A stretch of DNA of 64,000 bases from the NCBI RefSeq assembly GCF_026151205.1, contig NC_087082.1, forward strand, positions 8,129,908-8,193,907, written 5' to 3'. Source of the DNA: Bolinopsis microptera (taxonomy: Eukaryota > Ctenophora > Tentaculata > Lobata > Bolinopsidae). Below the pieces are notes generated by a model that saw only the letters and a program-made list of their open reading frames with translations, did not search any database and was not told the origin of the DNA. Of this stretch, positions 57,301 to 64,000 are shown one piece after another. The position numbers and the translations under genes were made by a program. Every line of letters starts with the position of its first letter. Position 1 is the first letter of the stretch.

Positions 57301-57502
57301 GAATGTTACATTCCTAGCGTGTCATTCCAAAATGAATTTTTCCTGGAGAAACCACAGCTTCTATTTTAAGGTTATTAAAGATTCTAAAGCAGTTGCGGAG
57401 AAATGGCGCACTATGGACGGGGACAAGATTGCAATCATTGAAAAAGCCTGCAGCGAATTTCTCAAAACATTTGACTACGAATTATTTGACGGGAACACAT
57501 AA
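47087..57502 (+). CDS. Carbohydrate sulfotransferase (CHST family), nine exons, 373 aa
   Basis: Exons: 47087-47209, 48575-48702, 50455-50560, 51220-51388, 54889-55010, 55986-56078, 56324-56446, 56660-56785, 57371-57502. All have GT/AG and phases chain (0,2,0,1,0,0,0,0). Residues 1-7 are cytosolic, about 8-27 a signal anchor (PVGLFTIVVTVIVLCAITAY). The 5'-PSB motif ESRSGSTWLGTIF is split by the phase-2 intron at R84; the 3'-PB motif is VVHLIRDPRAVLRSR (217-231; R222 and S230) at the start of exon 6. Exon 7-8 give RYIRIRYQD and DKPYDKVEELYNFV, the family's YEDL-like region; exon 9 gives KDSKAVAEKWR and stops at 57502. Acceptor TTTTAAG of exon 9 is the weakest site. Same strand as the intronless paralogue at 34085. 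Luminal Golgi enzyme; acceptor unknown. Introns are packed with mobile elements and C-runs. Confidence 0.88.
47200..47812. repeat. 23-bp tandem array of the exon 1 donor junction, split by a SINE
   Basis: The unit is CACTAATCAGGTACACAACC then CTT. The first copy spans the real junction CAG|GTACAC at 47209/47210; about nine further copies lie at 47605-47812, most keeping CAGGTACAC intact. The two parts are separated by the inserted segment at about 47221-47603. Confidence 0.92.
47286..47590 (-). mobile_element. tRNA-derived SINE, copy 2 (near full length, about 300 bp)
   Basis: Minus-strand head: A box TGGCTCAGTTGG and B box GGTTCGATTCC in a tRNA-like fold (47590-47518). The body reads GTGGGGTGAGCGTCGTCGAC, GCAGCCCCCCGG and CTCGAGAAATCGGGTGTGAG, followed by CTTCGGCTTCCTG near the end. 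Copy 1 (28181-28363) lacks the distal body and copy 3 (19861-19988) lacks the head. Inserted within the donor array of sulfotransferase exon 1. Confidence 0.87.
48307..48335. repeat. 29-base C homopolymer
   Basis: Preceded by CCGCCG. It lies in intron 1 of the sulfotransferase about 240 bp before exon 2. Similar C runs are at 50008-50031 (24), 50373-50391 (19) and 56494-56517 (24). Confidence 0.9.
48724..48844. mobile_element. 121-bp MITE, complete copy (CCTTACTCGGG termini)
   Basis: The left end CCTTACTCGGGAATATTATG and the reversed right end CCTTACTCGGGAACATTATA are inverted repeats, flanked by TA on both sides (48722-48723, 48845-48846). The interior has CGCCATATTTTTCCCGG. A second, 5'-truncated copy follows at about 48874-48960. 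Relatives: 28681-28790 and 31204-31319. Confidence 0.87.
48984..49538. mobile_element. G-tract-bounded TIR element, 555 bp
   Basis: Begins with 12 G then CCAACGCCCCAAAAGG and ends with CCTTTTGGGGCGTTG then 18 C. An 8-bp direct duplication TACTACTA flanks it (48976-48983, 49539-49546). The interior is three direct modules of about 225 bp, each with GGCCCTAGAAATCGGGGC(C/T)TTTTGGGGCC and TGATAGTGTTTATGGACCAT. No coding frame. It sits in intron 2 of the nine-exon sulfotransferase. Confidence 0.87.
49556..49911. mobile_element. Mariner/IS630-like MITE, 356 bp
   Basis: CTGGGTGGCCCAGAAGTAAC at the left and CAGGGTGGCCAAAATTAAG (reversed) at the right are imperfect TIRs bordered by TA. It is related in its ends to the 42312-43078 element but the interior differs. 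Confidence 0.72.
50040..50280 (+). pseudogene. LINE C-terminal fragment
   Basis: Reads SVASALYNAVPHEIKSIPTL, PKFKAAPDRFLHTVPDTPPT then PG and, after shifts, ANGNSISEW. The FKxxxDRFL-VPDTPPTPG ending is characteristic of a group of CR1/L2-like LINE ORF2 C-termini. It is bounded by C runs at both sides (50008-50031 and 50284-50298). Confidence 0.75.
50284..50450. repeat. AACAGTAAACCCCCC repeats upstream of the exon 3 acceptor
   Basis: Seven or so copies of (T)AACAGTAAAC separated by C runs of 6-19 bases. The last copy runs into AACATTCCAG, the acceptor of sulfotransferase exon 3 (50455). The C runs make an unusual polypyrimidine tract. Confidence 0.88.
53078..53158 (+). other. tRNA-like sequence, possibly SINE-derived
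   Basis: GCCTCTC at the start can pair with the late GTCAGAGGT, and CGGTTCGAGCC fits a pol III B box; a T run follows, as a pol III terminator would. The A-box region (TAGGACGGCGG) fits poorly, so a functional tRNA is unlikely. Confidence 0.3.
54169..54211. repeat. Hairpin ATCCGTGGCC / GGCCACGGAT
   Basis: 10-bp perfect stem with a 23-base loop made of ATGCATGCAATGCAT, itself palindromic. GAGGATGTTGTACCAGTGTC repeats follow (54210-54280). Confidence 0.8.
55026..55685. mobile_element. G-tract-bounded TIR element, 660 bp
   Basis: Begins with 19 G then CCAACCATATTAAAGTATAT and ends with the complement followed by 19 C. A 6-bp duplication AATAAT flanks it (55020-55025, 55686-55691). The interior has three blocks of (TATATTAAAG)n and two copies of a 190-bp module (CCTACATTTTAATATACTTT, TTAGTAGATTAGAAGATAAG). 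It begins just 15 bp after the end of sulfotransferase exon 5. Confidence 0.9.
55868..55945. repeat. GGTATGTTACT 11-bp tandem repeat
   Basis: About seven copies, 40 bp before exon 6 of the sulfotransferase. Before it, 55690-55795 is a TAATAATAAGTTAATA repeat. Confidence 0.93.
56049..56210. repeat. 52-55 bp triplication containing the 3' end of exon 6 and its donor
   Basis: Copies start near 56049, 56101 and 56156. Each has CTACAGTG, ACGGAC(A/C), AA(A/C)AGCC then GTAAATG or ATAAATG, and a T-rich end. The first is the exon end GCC|GTAAATG; the second has lost the GT; the third keeps it. Each copy also has an internal CTCTACAG that could act as an acceptor. Confidence 0.9.
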
Positions 57503-59192
57503 TCTACCCATCTTATTCTTACCAGACAACTTTTATAATTTATTAAAGGGGTAATAAGAGCAGAATGATAAACAGGTTTTTACAATTTATATTTACCAAA
57601 TTCTCCAGTAACAGGAGTATAATGAGAAATTATGAATTAATTAATTGAAACTATGGTTAAATTTTTGCTTGAATTATTTTGTTTGAAATGTAAATTATAT
57701 AGATATTAATGCAGTTCTTAATATAAGAAAGAAGAATGTTGACAAAAGCATGATTACAAACACTCGGAAATTGAGATCAGATTTGTATTGTTTATTTGCT
57801 ATACTGATACAAGCACATTATTTCATTTCATTTACATGAGGAAAAAAAGATAATTTAAAGTTATTGTGAGTTTAAAGAAAACCCTTTCCATATACTCTAA
57901 CTTATAACATGGATTCTTTGTCCTTGTCGGCTCGTCATCCACGTTAGTCTATGTGCTATGTAATAATTGGAGGACTTCGACGCGCAAACTATCATTCTTA
58001 CTAGACTATAGATCGTTGTTAACCATTAACGGGTGATTGGTGATACTCTTAAAATATTTGTCCAACTCGGCGCGCGTCTTGGTAGGTTGTAAACCTACAA
58101 GATCGTTGCTATATTAATTCGCAGAGCAACGATCTGGAAGGGTTGACATCGTCAATCAATGTAATAAAATTAAACGCTTTAACTATGAGTTGGTTCTCAT
58201 ATAGCCATGTGTATACGCGTACTGCACGTGACGCGCGCTACTGCAAGCGAGAGGGCTTTGTATCACGTTGTGACCCCCACGGTCGTTTCACACTGTAAAG
58301 TTTCTACGATACAGGGGGAGCCGCGCGGCGGGTCATACAACGTATGACAAAGAGGGCTTTGGTTATTATTATATAGAGCAAATGAGTTGGCACAGAATTT
58401 TGTCTCCGATTTTGATAAATTTTGTACCAAAAGTTGCCTCTAAATAGGTAGTGCGCCATCGACAGTGAGCCGCGCGTGCCGACTGTAGGATGGTTTTTTA
58501 GCGCTAATTTCGGCCAGCACAATTTTCTTCAAACAAATAGATATTAAGTATTCTTCCCGACCTCTGATTGCAACAAAAATTAGTAAGCTTACTCATAGAC
58601 TTACAAGGAAAGTGTCCGAAAAGTTTAAAGCATATCCAACCTTCAGACATTATGTTACAGCTAAAATCAGCGTATTTCGCCCCATTTTTATCACTATATC
58701 AACTCCGATATCCACCAAATTTTTCGGACAGTTGTGAAAGCCCTATTGGAAGGTCGTTGCCAATTTTCAGAATGATCTCATTCAAGGAACTGAAGATATA
58801 TCCAAATAATACGACAAAAATCAACGAATTTGGTCAAATTTGGTCAAATTACGCGACTTTTACAGCTAATTTCGCTCCAAAAGCCGCGCGCCATCAAATA
58901 TGGCATCTAGGCGAAACTCACTGATCTTTCCAAAAAGGTATGACAAATTTGGTATTGTGAAAATTCTCACAGTCTCTAGAAAACAATGGTACAAAAATTT
59001 TAAAAATCCGAGCAAGTTTATTTTTATGGTACACCCCCTACTCTAAATGTGAATAATTCAAAGTCGAGCTGTATGTGCCAATATTTGGCGCTAATATTAT
59101 TATTACATATAGACTACGTGTTCATTTTCAATTCCGTGCTGGGTTAGTCCATTAACAATGAACAAAGAAATTATAAATAATTTGAACGCGAT
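57503..59192. other. 3' flank of the sulfotransferase and repeat-rich DNA
   Basis: The likely 3' UTR runs to about 57840 without a strong AATAAA. 57955-58150 is an interspersed repeat related to 19120-19215 and 59957-60075. 58370-59100 looks unique; a minor open frame at 58568-58924 has no known motif. Confidence 0.5.
58258..58347. repeat. TCATACGTTGTATGA repeat family, copy 2
   Basis: Inverse orientation to copy 1: GTGACCCCCACGGTCG, CTACGATACAGGGGGAGCCG, GCGGGTCATACAACGTATGA. The GC hairpin is shortened here. Confidence 0.75.
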
Positions 59193-60075
59193 GCTTTGAT
59201 TGACGATGTCAATCCGTCGAGATCGTTGCTCTGCGAAGCGATCGTCGACGATGCGAAGCAAGAATGCTAGTTCGCGCGGCGCGTCGAAGCGGCGAAGTCC
59301 TCCAACGCGATGCTCTACAGGGCCGCGCTGCGCATTTAGTTTGGCAACCGTCTTGCGTCTGCAAATCGGCGAGATGCGAAAAATTGAAATCGTGAATCAA
59401 TAAATTATATTTTTAATTTTGCCTCTTAATCCAATTTGGTTTTATGGACGACGCGATTTCACCCTGGGGAGCGTAGGGCTAGTTTTCTTCATTCTTGAGA
59501 ATGCGCGGAACGTCCCCCATCTATAATATACTTGTATCACGTGGTGACCCCCACTGTCGCTCCACTATAATACGATACAGGGGAGCCGCGCACTTCGTGC
59601 GCGGCGGGTCATACAACGTATGACAATAATATACAAAGTGTTGCCTTGTACGTAGCAGATGTACTGAATAATTTTGTTTATTGCACACCCGCATCATTCT
59701 GTTAATTTAATTTATCAATCATCTAGCAAGCTATCACTGATTTCAAGTGTCATTATCACCCTCCCAATGGTGACATGACATTCATAACTTCGCAACGTCA
59801 TTTAATCACATCATACTTGTGGCTTGTGCTTGACAATATTGCAAGTTTGAAGTTATTATTTGTATGTATGTTTACACTACCAATATCATATAAATTTAAT
59901 AATTTTAATTGTTTCGGTTTTCAACCTTGCTAAAAAACAAATAACTTCCGGCCAATTTGGAGGACTTCGCCGCTTCGACGCGCCGCGCGAACTAACATTC
60001 TTGCTTCGCATCGTCAATCGTTGCTCTGCTTCGCAGAGCAACGATCTCAACGGATTGACATCGTCAATCAACCGG
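59193..60075. repeat. Inverted repeat with about 115-bp GC-rich arms
   Basis: TTGATTGACGATGTCAATCC ... GGCGAAGTCCTCCAA (59193-59306) pairs with TTGGAGGACTTCGCCGCTTC ... GACATCGTCAATCAA (59957-60075). The arms contain GAAGCAAGAATG and GCGCGGCGCGTCGAAGC. The right arm has an internal hairpin CGTTGCTCTGCTTCGCAGAGCAACG. The spacer (650 bp) includes copy 3 of the TCATACGTTGTATGA family (59533-59628). Confidence 0.82.
59533..59628. repeat. TCATACGTTGTATGA repeat family, copy 3
   Basis: Same orientation as copy 2, with the complete hairpin CCGCGCACTTCGTGCGCGG. Lies in the spacer of the 59193-60075 inverted repeat. Confidence 0.75.
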
Positions 60076-60399
60076 CCATTCGATAAAGCAGTCGCCAAAA
60101 CAAAGCTAAAATTGATAATTAACCTTTGTACTTCATTTCGGAGATTGTAAATTATCAATGAATAATCTGTAAAGAATAATGCAATGGTGTCCTCGATGTA
60201 ATAATGGGCAAGTACTAATATATAATAATATATATATATAATAATAACTCAATGAAACAAAAAGTTTTCTATGAAACAATAAGTTTTATTTTACATTGCA
60301 TTCCCTTAATCATAAATAAAATAAGAACTTAAACCATGAATCAATTAACTAGAAGTAAACTTGGGGTAATCAGAGGCGGCTATTGAGGGCGTCCAGGAC

Positions 60400-60688
60400 C
60401 AGTGGCGTAACGTTGCCTGTTGGCGCCCCCCTGCCGAAAAAAGCGCCCCCCTGTTGGCGCCCCCTCCCCTTTTGGTGCCCCTCCCTAAAATTGAACAAAT
60501 TAGGTGATTTTAAAGAATACGCCGGTAAAATCTCTAAAAAAGTGTGTATCTAGAGCAAAACGTGCAGTTTTGCTAGTACTTTAGTTAAGTTTTCGAAATT
60601 GTCCCACATTCAAACGACGATTTGGCACCCCCCTAAGACGGCGCCCCCCTGCACAGCGGGGTCAGCAGGGCCTTTCGTTACGCCACTG
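60400..60688. mobile_element. TIR element, 289 bp (CAGTGGCGTAACG termini)
   Basis: The first 13 bases CAGTGGCGTAACG are exactly complemented at the end (60676-60688). The flanks TCCAGGAC and TCCAGTGT share five of eight bases, which could be a worn 8-bp hAT-type duplication. The interior repeats GGCGCCCCCCTG several times. It lies inside a scrap (60373-60399) of the long-TIR element family. Confidence 0.82.
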
Positions 60689-60856
60689 TCCAGTGTTTAT
60701 TACGCTAACAGTGATAGCAGGAAGTCGGAAAACGTTCTACGCAACGACCTGACAGTGGCACTTTGTTTGTGTGTTATTTAGACTACAATTGAGAGACTAA
60801 TTTAGAGACTAATTTGAGAGACAGTTTTAGAGTTTTTTCTTAGTCGAACTATAACT

Positions 60857-61230
60857 ATGAGTCTTCGTGAGATACCAGTTTTAGACGACAGCGCTGACTA
60901 CAGCACATGGAAGAAGAAAGTGCTAATATGGCAGCTTGGCACCGCAGCATCAACGAAACAGCAAACTAGTAAGCTGATTATGAACATGAAAGGTAGACCA
61001 CAGGAGGTCTCTATAAACATGACATTAGAGGTGCTAGGGGCAGAAGATGGAGTCGTTAAACTCATTGCCAAACTGGACAAACTGTAGGACAGTACCCAGT
61101 CTTTATTTAAGGCAATAGATGATTTTGAGGGATACAGGAGAGGAGATGGAGAAGAAATACGGAATGATCGAGAGAGCTGGCAATACATAAAAACCTTTGT
61201 TCAGAGTAGATTTGGAAAAGTATCTTGATT
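60857..61230 (+). pseudogene. Retrotransposon gag-like relic
   Basis: MSLREIPVLDDSADYSTWKK opens a frame with WQLGTAASTKQQTSKLIMNM and KLIAKLDKL, then a TAG at 61085-61087, after which the frame continues DSTQSLFKAIDDFEGYRR and ends VQSRFGKVS. The W-x-K-K-V-x-I-W and LDKL-x-D-x(n)-F-E-x-(Y/F)-(K/R) pattern matches the N-terminal gag domain of LTR retrotransposons of invertebrates. No protease, RT or LTR is seen nearby. The assignment is from memory of the family pattern. Confidence 0.6.
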
Positions 61231-61954
61231 GAGAAATAATAAGGCAATCAAATGAATGTTTTGTGTCGTTTAATGTATGAGTCAAGAGCGTTGAGTCAAT
61301 CAAAAGTCAATGTTTCTATTTTAGGAATTGTGAGTTTATTCAGCTTTATGTTTTGTAATTTGTTATGTGTCGTGTTTTAAGTTTTTATCGCATTTTATTG
61401 TCGGATTCTATGATAATAAATTTAGAAATGAGTCAATTATGTCTGTTTATAAGAAATAAGAGTAATATTCAGTATGTATATCCAGTTCCATGATTCGTAG
61501 AATCGTGTTTTAGTCGTTTTTACGAGTTAATTGCTGAGCAATGTCAGGAGTATTATATATTATTTCGTCTCGTCAGTTTTTATTTTAAGTTTGTATATTT
61601 AATTTTAATTTGCAAAAGAATGTGGTCGCAGGTAAACATAATAATATATCTGCGTATATAATATGTTTGTAGCTAATTTAGGGAGCTAATCTACTTTGCT
61701 GAGTTGTTCTTTTAGTATTTATCTCAAATTATTTACTCGTTTTATGGGGACGCTTTTAGTTTTTGAGCTAGATATTATAACATCTCGGTGAGTTTTTTTT
61801 AGAACAAAGGGATCTCTGTATTGCTAGTAATTTTGAGCTCGTAGGTGTAGAAAGTACTTATAGTGTTAGCATTTGAAAATGCGCGCGCGCGGCATTTATA
61901 TTTTAGCGGGGTTTTAAAGAGATTTTAATATGACTTGTTATGTTTTTCTCTGTA

Positions 61955-62695
61955 ATAAGTTCCGAACAGTTTCGTCTCGATAGGTTACTCAAGGTGATAA
62001 TCTGAAGACATCTGATGCTCCAACGGGGTTGTTGAGCGTATTTATGATTGATGTGTATTATTAAAATGTTTGACAGTTTCGTCTTGATAGGTCACTGCGG
62101 GAGATAATCTGAAGACAGCTGTAGCTCCAACAGGGTTGTTGAGCGTATTTGTGGGTACAAGTTTATTGTTTGATAGATTCGTCCAGATAGGTCACTGCGG
62201 GTGATAATCTGAAGACAGCTGTAGCTCCAACAGGGTTGTTGAGCGTATTTAATTATTTGATGGATTCGTCCAGATAGGTCACTGCGGGTGATAATCTGAA
62301 GACAGCTATAACCCAAACGGGGTTGTTGACTGTATTTTAATTATATAATGGATTCGTCCAGATAGGTCACTGCGGGTGATAATCTGAAGACAGCTATAAC
62401 CCAAACGGGGTTGTTGACTGTATTTAATTATTTAATGGATTCGTCCAGATAGGTCACTGCGGGTGATAATCTGAAGACAGCTATAACCCAAACGGGGTTG
62501 TTGACTGTATTTAATTATTTAATGGATTCGTCCAGATAGGTCACTGCGGGTGATAATCTGAAGACAGCTATAACTCAAACGGGGTTGTTGACTGTATTTT
62601 AATTATTTAATGGATTCGTCCAGATAGGTCACTGCGGGTGATAATCTGACGACAGCTGTAGCTCAGACGGGATCTTCGAGCGTATTTTTGTGTAA
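61955..62695. repeat. About 88-bp tandem array, eight copies
   Basis: Unit core GATAGGTCACTGCGGGTGAT, ATCTGAAGACAGCTATAAC, ACGGGGTTGTTGA. Landmark TAGGTCAC starts at about 62088, 62188, 62275, 62363, 62450, 62536 and 62625, with a diverged first copy at 61981. The first three units are 100-107 bp, the later five 87-89 bp and nearly identical. Confidence 0.93.
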
Positions 62696-62727
62696 TTTAA
62701 CAGTGCAATCTTGAGAGAAATTGGGGC

Positions 62728-62906
62728 TAGCATTGCTGGAAAAGGAAAACCGGGGAATGTTATTACTGTTCACACCTTTCTCTCTCTTTCGTGACAGAAT
62801 ACTTCTAACCGTGTTTACCTTTTCTAGCAATGACAAGCAAAGAAGGATAACCGATTGGACTGGGGAGGAGTGGAACATTGGCAGCACACTACCGTCCAAT
62901 CGGTAA
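62728..62906. repeat. Two consecutive inverted repeats
   Basis: CATTGCTGGAAAAGG (about 62732) pairs with CCTTTTCTAGCAATG (about 62818), and ACCGATTGGAC (about 62850) pairs with GTCCAATCGGT (about 62894). Together with the 88-bp array they look like the non-coding end of a mobile element. Confidence 0.7.
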
Positions 62907-63043
62907 GTATTTATAATGTTTAGTTATTAGGTATTTATTTGGAATTGGTTTAATTTGGTGGTAAAGTTATTCTATTATGTAATAAAGTATTTTGTTTTAC
63001 AGGTTTTGTACATACGACAAATACGGGTTTTATTGTTCAACTA

Positions 63044-63540
63044 GAGGCCATCTAACATCCAGGACGCACTAAAATTATTTTATTTTGGCTGGTGCTTGAA
63101 ATATTGATTAGTAATCGAATGTGATCTTTGCGAAATTTTGTGTTGTAGGGTTCCAATCCTCGTTTGGACAACTACGCCGCGCGTTTTAACTCATAGTTAA
63201 TTGTAAACGGTACAAAGCACATCAAGCGCATCCACTACAGGTAATCTATATGATTTGGTCGTCCAGGACACCTTGCAATTTGAACTATTGACTGTTATGA
63301 TTCTGCGCGGCTGAGATTGTATACGTGTGGTGTCCTGTTTCACCCATGTTATAAGTTTTTGTTTATTTGCTGTCGCCTGTGACACATTACATACATGAGG
63401 CACTGTGGCCTGTGTGTAACTGTAATGTACGTTGTAATAATTTAATTAAAGTCATCAGTGAATAGACATCGGCAGTTTGGGGGGGGGGGGGGGGGAGAGC
63501 TTGGGGCGGTCCCAAGCCCCCCCCCCCCCCCCCCCCATTC
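63044..63540. repeat. Partial copy of the 32092-33424 long-TIR element
   Basis: Matches 32110-32720 in order: ACTAAAATTATT, TGGCTGGTGCTTGAAA, CAATCCTCGTTTGGACA, GTCCAGGACACC, GAGAT(T/C)GTA, GACACATTACATACA, GCAGT(TT)GGGGG. It ends at a G run (63480-63495) and a C run (63519-63533) forming an inverted pair around GAGCTTGGGGCGGTCCCAAG. Confidence 0.8.
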
Positions 63541-64000
63541 AATCGATTCACGATTCTTTGGTGATATATTGTGTACCATAATTATTTATTCAACTTTATT
63601 GGTTGTTATTATTTTTATTATGGCAAGTGGTTGAATTTAGTGCAACAGGGCCAGGGTCAGTTTCTCTATTGTCTTGAGACGATCTCTTCTTTATGGTCAC
63701 ACATAGAACTTGCACTGGTGCCAGATTTGCAAATGGTATGAAGCTGTTTATTTAAAACTGTGATTTAGCCCAAAGTGTCCGCCGTCCGGTGATGAGGTGA
63801 GGAGGTATATAATACTCTCCTGTCAAGCTGAGTTGTAAGCAGCTAATAAATTTCAAGGTTTGGAAAGTTTTTTTCTGGGCACTTTCCATTTTGAAACCTT
63901 AAATATTGGAATATGATCCCCTAGGCCCTATCCTATGGCTTGGGAGAGTTCCAGAATTAATAACTGTTTCCTTAGTGTTATTCAGGATGTTATCAATTTA
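63541..64000. other. No gene recognised
   Basis: Mixed-composition sequence without repeats or frames that I can identify, running to the right edge. Confidence 0.4.

Noticed and set aside
58568-58924. 118-aa open frame downstream of the sulfotransferase
   Set aside because: No recognisable motif, no splice context, composition like the surrounding non-coding DNA.

Overview
The window is animal (metazoan) nuclear DNA from an invertebrate. Evidence: spliced genes with GT/AG introns of about 0.1 to 3.5 kb, two Golgi-type carbohydrate sulfotransferase genes, several non-LTR retrotransposons of the CR1/L2/Jockey kind (one with a PHD-finger ORF1), tRNA-derived SINEs, and many short inverted-repeat DNA elements and minisatellites. 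I cannot name the species. There is no bacterial operon, rRNA, CRISPR array or integrated virus.

Layout. 1-3050: minisatellites. 3197-12502 (minus): a coiled-coil gene rebuilt here as at least 11 in-phase exons (541 codons seen), whose N-terminus has a short Cys-x2-Cys motif like that of the MPRIP/outspread family. Its introns carry large arrays (CCTCCCTTAAACTCCC family, a 78-copy perfect GGGAGA hexamer, 50-bp and 40-bp tandem repeats) and one inverted-repeat element. 13.3-18.9 kb: a LINE (A) cut by a 2.2-kb G-tract-bounded DNA element with a 6-bp target duplication and by an antisense LINE piece (B). 19.9-28.1 kb: a nearly complete minus-strand LINE (C: ORF1 with PHD finger, endonuclease, reverse transcriptase) split by a plus-strand LINE (D). 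28.2-33.4 kb: SINE, MITEs, a third LINE (E) and a long-TIR element. 34.1-35.3 kb (+): an intact intronless sulfotransferase of 398 aa. 35.8-46.8 kb: minisatellites and a giant inverted repeat of about 9.6 kb, with nested palindromes including a TTAA-flanked piggyBac-like foldback that contains a mariner-like MITE. 47.1-57.5 kb (+): a second sulfotransferase, rebuilt as nine in-phase exons, 373 aa. 57.5-64 kb: repeat families, a 289-bp TIR element, a decayed retrotransposon gag and an 88-bp tandem array.

The most striking pattern is that tandem arrays sit repeatedly on exon-intron junctions of both spliced genes, so that donor or acceptor sites are copied several times (exon 1 and exon 6 donors of the sulfotransferase; exon 5 acceptor, exon 9 donor and exon 3 polypyrimidine tract of the coiled-coil gene). 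The second is a set of three otherwise different elements that begin with a run of G and end with a run of C, each with a direct target duplication. Gene functions beyond the sulfotransferases are not claimed; there is no sign that the genes form one pathway. All splice models were read by eye and need transcript support.
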